A DNA stretch of 8,354 nucleotides, from contig CALDPL010000012.1 of the NCBI GenBank assembly GCA_937911965.1, positions 1-8,354 on the forward strand, in the 5' to 3' direction. This DNA comes from an uncultured Allomuricauda sp. Its GTDB lineage: Bacteria > Bacteroidota > Bacteroidia > Flavobacteriales > Flavobacteriaceae. Below the pieces are notes generated by a model. That model did not search any database. It saw nothing but the letters and a program-made list of their open reading frames with translations, and had not been told where the DNA came from. Of this stretch, positions 5,179 through 8,354 are shown in pieces. Each line of letters begins with the position of its first letter. Within the stretch, counting starts at the first letter, position 1. The translations under genes and the position numbers were made by a program.

Positions 5179-6045
5179 TTATCCATTCCCTTTAAAGGCG
5201 GGATAGCAGTGCATCCCACCATCCACAAAAATTGTCGATCCATTGATGTATTCCGATTCATCCGAGGCCAGCCAACAGGCCACCTTCGCAATATCCTCGG
5301 GATCCCCGATCCTGCCGTAGGGAATGAGTTTGAGCATTTCCCGGATTTCCTCCCGACTGTCCCGTTCCTCCTTGTTTATGGCCGTCTTTATGGCCCCGGG
5401 GGCGATGCCGTTGCACCTGATCTTTCTGTGGGCATAGCCCTGGCAGATGCTCTCCACCAACATGGGCAGGGCCCCCTTGGATGCGGCATAATTCGCATGG
5501 CCCGCCCAGGGGATCTTCTGGTGCACCGAACTGATGTGTACGATCTTTCCCAGGGACTTGGATACCTTGGGCCTGGGGCCCCGGTCCAGGAATACCCGGA
5601 TGGCCGCCCTGGCGCAAAGAAACTGTCCGGTGAGGTTCACATCGAGTACCCTTTGCCAGGACTCCAGGGGCATTTGGTGCAGGGGATGGTCCATCTGTAT
5701 GCCCGCATTGGCCACACAAATGTCCACGGTCCCGAACCGGGACACCGCCGCCCTGAACATTTCTTCCACCTCCCCTTCCCTGCTCACGTCGCAGCGATAG
5801 GCCATGGCGTCCCCCGGGCTCTCCTTTTCGATCCAATGCACCAGGGCCTCGGCCGCTTTTTCCTCCCCGTGATAATTCACCACCACCCTGGCCCCTTCCA
5901 GGGCCATGGCCTTGGCCACGGCCTTTCCAATGCCGGAGCTTGCACCGCTGATGATGCAGGTCTGATCTTTGAGTCTTTCACTGGGCCTTTCCATGGGCTG
6001 GGGTCTTATCGATTTGGGGACCGCCCCTTTAAACGAGGTGGACAT
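5179..6045 (-). CDS. Glucose 1-dehydrogenase-like SDR oxidoreductase (288 aa)
   Basis: Closely resembles Bacillus glucose 1-dehydrogenase: VVVNYHGEEKAAE after the second strand, NAG (113-115), Asn137 in VNLTG, SSVHQKIPW (172-180; Bacillus has SSVHE), Tyr186 and Lys190 in YAASK, PGAIKTAIN, and a C-terminus ending in VDGGMHCYPAFKG. The cofactor loop reads SGASSGIG (33-40). These enzymes oxidise beta-D-glucose to gluconolactone with NAD or NADP, but related SDRs act on other sugars and alcohols, so the substrate is not certain. Residues 1-27 form an extra polar N-terminus compared with the usual 261-residue enzyme; an internal ATG at 5994 (MERPSERLKDQ) would give a more standard length. There is also an insert of about eight residues (GPRPKVSK) before the catalytic Ser173. 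The gene starts 51 bp after the AraC gene; the TTG at 6057 is a weaker alternative start. Confidence 0.9.
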   Translation of the reverse strand: MSTSFKGAVPKSIRPQPMERPSERLKDQTCIISGASSGIGKAVAKAMALEGARVVVNYHGEEKAAEALVHWIEKESPGDAMAYRCDVSREGEVEEMFRAAVSRFGTVDICVANAGIQMDHPLHQMPLESWQRVLDVNLTGQFLCARAAIRVFLDRGPRPKVSKSLGKIVHISSVHQKIPWAGHANYAASKGALPMLVESICQGYAHRKIRCNGIAPGAIKTAINKEERDSREEIREMLKLIPYGRIGDPEDIAKVACWLASDESEYINGSTIFVDGGMHCYPAFKGNG

Positions 6046-6096
6046 TGCCCTGCCCAACTCCCCTATAATGACGGTCCCCGTTTAAACTTGTGGATA

Positions 6097-7116
6097 TCAA
6101 GATGAAATGGCGAAGGCGCTTTGTTTCTCCTTGTACAGTTTGGGGCTACAGTTGTACTTGGCCTTGAAGATCTTTGAGAAATAACTCCTGGAGATCAGGC
6201 CGATGCTGTACACCACTTCCGAAATGTTCAAATCGGTGTTCTTGATCAGATCCTCCGCCTTTTTGATGCGCACCTCCCGTATGTAATTGGTCACCGTGGT
6301 ATCGTGCATCAGTTTGAACCCCTCCTGAAGTTTTGAAGGGGAGAGTCCCCCTTTTTTGCACAGATAACTTATGGACAGGGGTTTTTCCGAATAATTGTTC
6401 ACAAAGAGGGAAAGCTCCCGTATGGATTCCATTTCCTTACCGGTGAGTGAGCTGGCCCTATTGGCCAGATTTTTGCCCATATCGTCCCTGTGCTGTTGGA
6501 TCTCAAGGGCCAGGATCATGTGTACCAGTCCCTTGATCATGAAACGTTTGGCTATTCCCTTTTCCGGAATGGAACCGAGTTGCTGGATCTTTTCCGCAAT
6601 TCTCAGGTTATAGGAGCCCACATACGCGAAATTCCCCTCGGCATATCCCTTTAGGAACAATTGGTGCAGCTTTCGGTTCAAATGGTTTTCATCCTGCATA
6701 TGGGGAAGGGGGTCGACCACGATCAATATCATCTTCAGGTTGATGCCCTTTTCCAGCCTGAGGACCTTTTGGGCCGTCCCGGAAAAGATACCGGTCTGGA
6801 AGTTTTCGAGCTTGATTTTTTTGCCTTCCTCCCCATGTCCGATAAGCAATTGGCCTTCCCAACAATAGGCAAAGCAAATGGGGGGGGTCACCGGGGAATC
6901 CACCTCCACCTCCAGGTCTTCGTTGAACTCCAGGTCGATCATTAGGTGGGAGATCCCCCCCTTAAAGGTCGTTTCCTTGATATAGCCTTCACCGAACTGG
7001 TTGGAGATCAGCAATTCCAATTCCCGGGTTTCCTCTTCCAAAGTGCCTCCGAGGCCTTTTTTCAGTTGTTCCAAAATAGGTCCTCCCTCCGCTGTTTTTA
7101 TGGATACTGTTTTCAT
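6097..7116 (-). CDS. AraC-family transcriptional regulator (339 aa)
   Basis: The C-terminal 100 or so residues (about 230-330) form an AraC-type double helix-turn-helix. The first HTH lies around SISYLCKKGGLSPSKLQEGFKLM; the second is NISEVVYSIGLISRSYFSKIFKAKYNCSPKLYKE, which matches the family signature well. The N-terminal 220 residues look like a beta-rich sensing or dimerisation domain (strands around HLMIDLEF, PPICFAYCWEGQLLIGHG, FQTGIFSG, LKMILIVVDP) of a type common in Flavobacteria; the ligand is unknown. It is a full-length protein starting at the ATG 7114-7116. The dehydrogenase genes follow after 51 bp in the same direction, so it probably regulates them, itself, or both. A 16-bp near-palindrome lies 28-43 bases upstream of its start codon and could be an operator. 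Confidence 0.92.
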   Translation of the reverse strand: MKTVSIKTAEGGPILEQLKKGLGGTLEEETRELELLISNQFGEGYIKETTFKGGISHLMIDLEFNEDLEVEVDSPVTPPICFAYCWEGQLLIGHGEEGKKIKLENFQTGIFSGTAQKVLRLEKGINLKMILIVVDPLPHMQDENHLNRKLHQLFLKGYAEGNFAYVGSYNLRIAEKIQQLGSIPEKGIAKRFMIKGLVHMILALEIQQHRDDMGKNLANRASSLTGKEMESIRELSLFVNNYSEKPLSISYLCKKGGLSPSKLQEGFKLMHDTTVTNYIREVRIKKAEDLIKNTDLNISEVVYSIGLISRSYFSKIFKAKYNCSPKLYKEKQSAFAISS

Positions 7117-7143
7117 AATGTGTCTGCTTTTTTTGATTTATCC

Positions 7144-7159
7144 CAGGAAATATATCCTG
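7144..7159. promoter_or_regulatory. Near-palindrome upstream of the AraC gene, candidate operator
   Basis: CAGGA (7144-7148) and TCCTG (7155-7159) are perfect inverted arms around an A/T-only centre; 14 of 16 positions are symmetric. It lies in the 144-bp gap between the kinase gene and the AraC gene, 28 bases upstream of the AraC start codon, where an autoregulatory or two-component site would be plausible. The sequence alone cannot distinguish this from chance, and AraC proteins usually bind direct rather than inverted repeats. Confidence 0.25.
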
Positions 7160-7260
7160 CTAAAAATGTTGTAGGGTAAATATCGCAAACAAGCAGAGTG
7201 GCCGGCTTACACAATTTTAAGTTTCCATTACATAATTTTTGGATGCGGCCCGTTCGGCCC

Positions 7261-8354
7261 TCAGGACTCCCCCCGCTCGGAAGGGTTTGACCATTCGGGA
7301 AGGTACATGGTGAAGACGGCCCCTTCCCCCAATTGCCCATCGGCCCGGATCAGCCCGTGGTGGTTTTCCACAATTTTCTTGCAGATGGCCAGGCCGATTC
7401 CGGTGCCGCTGTGGTTCACCCCCGAATGTAAACGGTGGAACAGCTCAAAGATCATTCCGGCCGCCTGGGGGTCGAATCCGATACCGTTGTCACTAAAGCC
7501 GATCATATGGTAGTGCTTGGAGCGTTTGGCCAAATCCCCGGGAATCTGTTTATGGGATACCTTTTCGGATTTCAACCTTATTATGGGATCGACTTCCGGT
7601 TTTCGGTATTTGAGGGCGTTCAGGAGCAGGTTCGAAAACAATTGTTCCAGTTGAAAGGGGATGCCCCGGACCGTGGGAAGTTTGCCAATCTCCAAGCTGG
7701 CCTGGCTGTCCTTGAGCTGCTCGGCGCATTCTTCCCGTACCTTCTTTAGGACTTCGTTCAGGTCGACCTTTTCAAATTCGTCCCGTTTGTTGCCGATCTG
7801 GGCATAGGCGAGCAAATTTCGGATCAGGGACTGCATCCGGGCCGCGACCCGGTGGATCTTTCCCAGGTATTCCCTCCCCTTTTCCGAGAGCCTGGATTCC
7901 TCCGTATCATCCATTCTGGAGATGAACATCTGTATTTTTCTCAGGGGCTCCTGAAGGTCATGGCTGGCCACCCGGTTGAAGGATTCCAGTTCCACATTGA
8001 TCCGTTCGAGTTCCAGGTTTTTGATCCTTAGATCGTCCTCGGCCTGGATTCGATCGGAAACGTCCTGAACGATTCCTATCATTACCGTCCTCCCGTACCT
8101 TTGAAGGTACCTCCCCTTGGTCCTGATGTATTTTATCCGACCTTTTTTCGTGATGATCCTATAGATGTATTCCCTGGGATTTTGAACTTCCCTGAGCCAC
8201 TGTCCATAAGTGTCAAATTCTACGAGGTCCTCAGGGTGCACAAATTTACGGTACTCCTCGAAGTTGGGTTCGAATTCCCCGGGTTCGCAATCCAAGATCC
8301 GGTAAAAATTGTCCGATATCTCGACCTTGTCCGTTTTGAAGAAGGAGACAAAAC
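7261..8354 (-). CDS. PAS-domain sensor histidine kinase, C-terminal 363 residues (5' end outside window)
   Basis: The frame is open through the right edge, so the N-terminus is missing. The TTG at 8293-8295 is inside the PAS domain (frame continues as FYRILDCEPGEF) and is not a real start. Visible order, counting from the first whole codon: a PAS_3/PAC domain (1-100, with FVHPEDL and IVQDVSDR), a coiled-coil linker (about 103-125), a HisKA dimerisation and phosphoacceptor helix with SHDLQEPLRKI, where the phosphorylated His is residue 131, then a HATPase_c domain with N-box NLLLNALKYR, G1 DNGIGFD and G2 GTGIGLAI. All catalytic boxes are intact. The SHDLQEPLR type is common in PAS-rich, often soluble kinases of Bacteroidetes. 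No transmembrane segment lies in the visible part. No response regulator is adjacent here; the AraC gene is 144 bp downstream. Confidence 0.93.
   Translation of the reverse strand, partial: FVSFFKTDKVEISDNFYRILDCEPGEFEPNFEEYRKFVHPEDLVEFDTYGQWLREVQNPREYIYRIITKKGRIKYIRTKGRYLQRYGRTVMIGIVQDVSDRIQAEDDLRIKNLELERINVELESFNRVASHDLQEPLRKIQMFISRMDDTEESRLSEKGREYLGKIHRVAARMQSLIRNLLAYAQIGNKRDEFEKVDLNEVLKKVREECAEQLKDSQASLEIGKLPTVRGIPFQLEQLFSNLLLNALKYRKPEVDPIIRLKSEKVSHKQIPGDLAKRSKHYHMIGFSDNGIGFDPQAAGMIFELFHRLHSGVNHSGTGIGLAICKKIVENHHGLIRADGQLGEGAVFTMYLPEWSNPSERGES

Noticed and set aside
4777..6105. Long plus-strand open frame of 442 codons opposite the two dehydrogenases
   Set aside because: It is antisense to two clear SDR genes, has a low-complexity composition (Pro, His, Arg, Gly) and shows no domain; GC-rich coding DNA often leaves the opposite strand open.
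7240..7262. GC-rich repeat after the kinase stop as a terminator
   Set aside because: Only four base pairs form and no U-run follows, so termination here is not supported.

Overview
This window looks like chromosomal DNA from a member of the Flavobacteriaceae (Bacteroidetes). The base composition is fairly GC-rich for that group, in the style of Robiginitalea or Muricauda. That assignment is inference. It rests on the lipoprotein signals, an 'SHDLQEPLRK' PAS sensor kinase, an AraC regulator with a flavobacterial-type N-terminal domain, and weak Shine-Dalgarno sequences. I see no rRNA, tRNA, CRISPR array, insertion sequence or phage structural gene. All genes but one lie on the minus strand, so the account below reads mostly from high to low coordinates.

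Right part (8354 to 3787, minus strand): a PAS-type sensor histidine kinase (5' end outside the window) is followed by an AraC-family regulator, two short-chain dehydrogenases (one clearly of the glucose 1-dehydrogenase type) and a small helical protein resembling the PA2169/DUF2383 four-helix-bundle family. The last four are closely spaced and probably form one operon. The kinase is separated from the regulator by 144 bp and has no response regulator next to it in this window.

Middle (3611 to 2732, minus strand): a 105-residue protein with 21 cysteines, built like a cytosolic four-helix-bundle copper-storage protein (Csp/DUF326), is followed 49 bp later by a general-stress-protein-26-type pyridoxamine 5'-phosphate oxidase-like flavoprotein. 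A strong bidirectional terminator at 2677-2713 separates this pair from the only plus-strand gene (2129-2662), an exported SYLF/YSC84 lipid-binding-domain protein.

Left part (1905 to 1, minus strand): a tiny putative lipoprotein is followed by a large imperfect hairpin. Then comes a tightly coupled three-gene cassette: a YtxH-type protein with a glycine zipper, a two-TM phage-holin-like membrane protein, and a small charged DUF6327-like protein. Last is the start of a second lipoprotein gene, cut by the window edge.

Taken together the gene set points to an accessory stress and cell-envelope locus: envelope-associated small proteins, a lipid-binding protein, thiol/copper buffering, a flavin-dependent stress protein and osmolyte or sugar oxidoreductases, perhaps controlled by the kinase and AraC protein. 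Individual family assignments are mostly firm. The idea of a shared stress regulon is inference from gene content.
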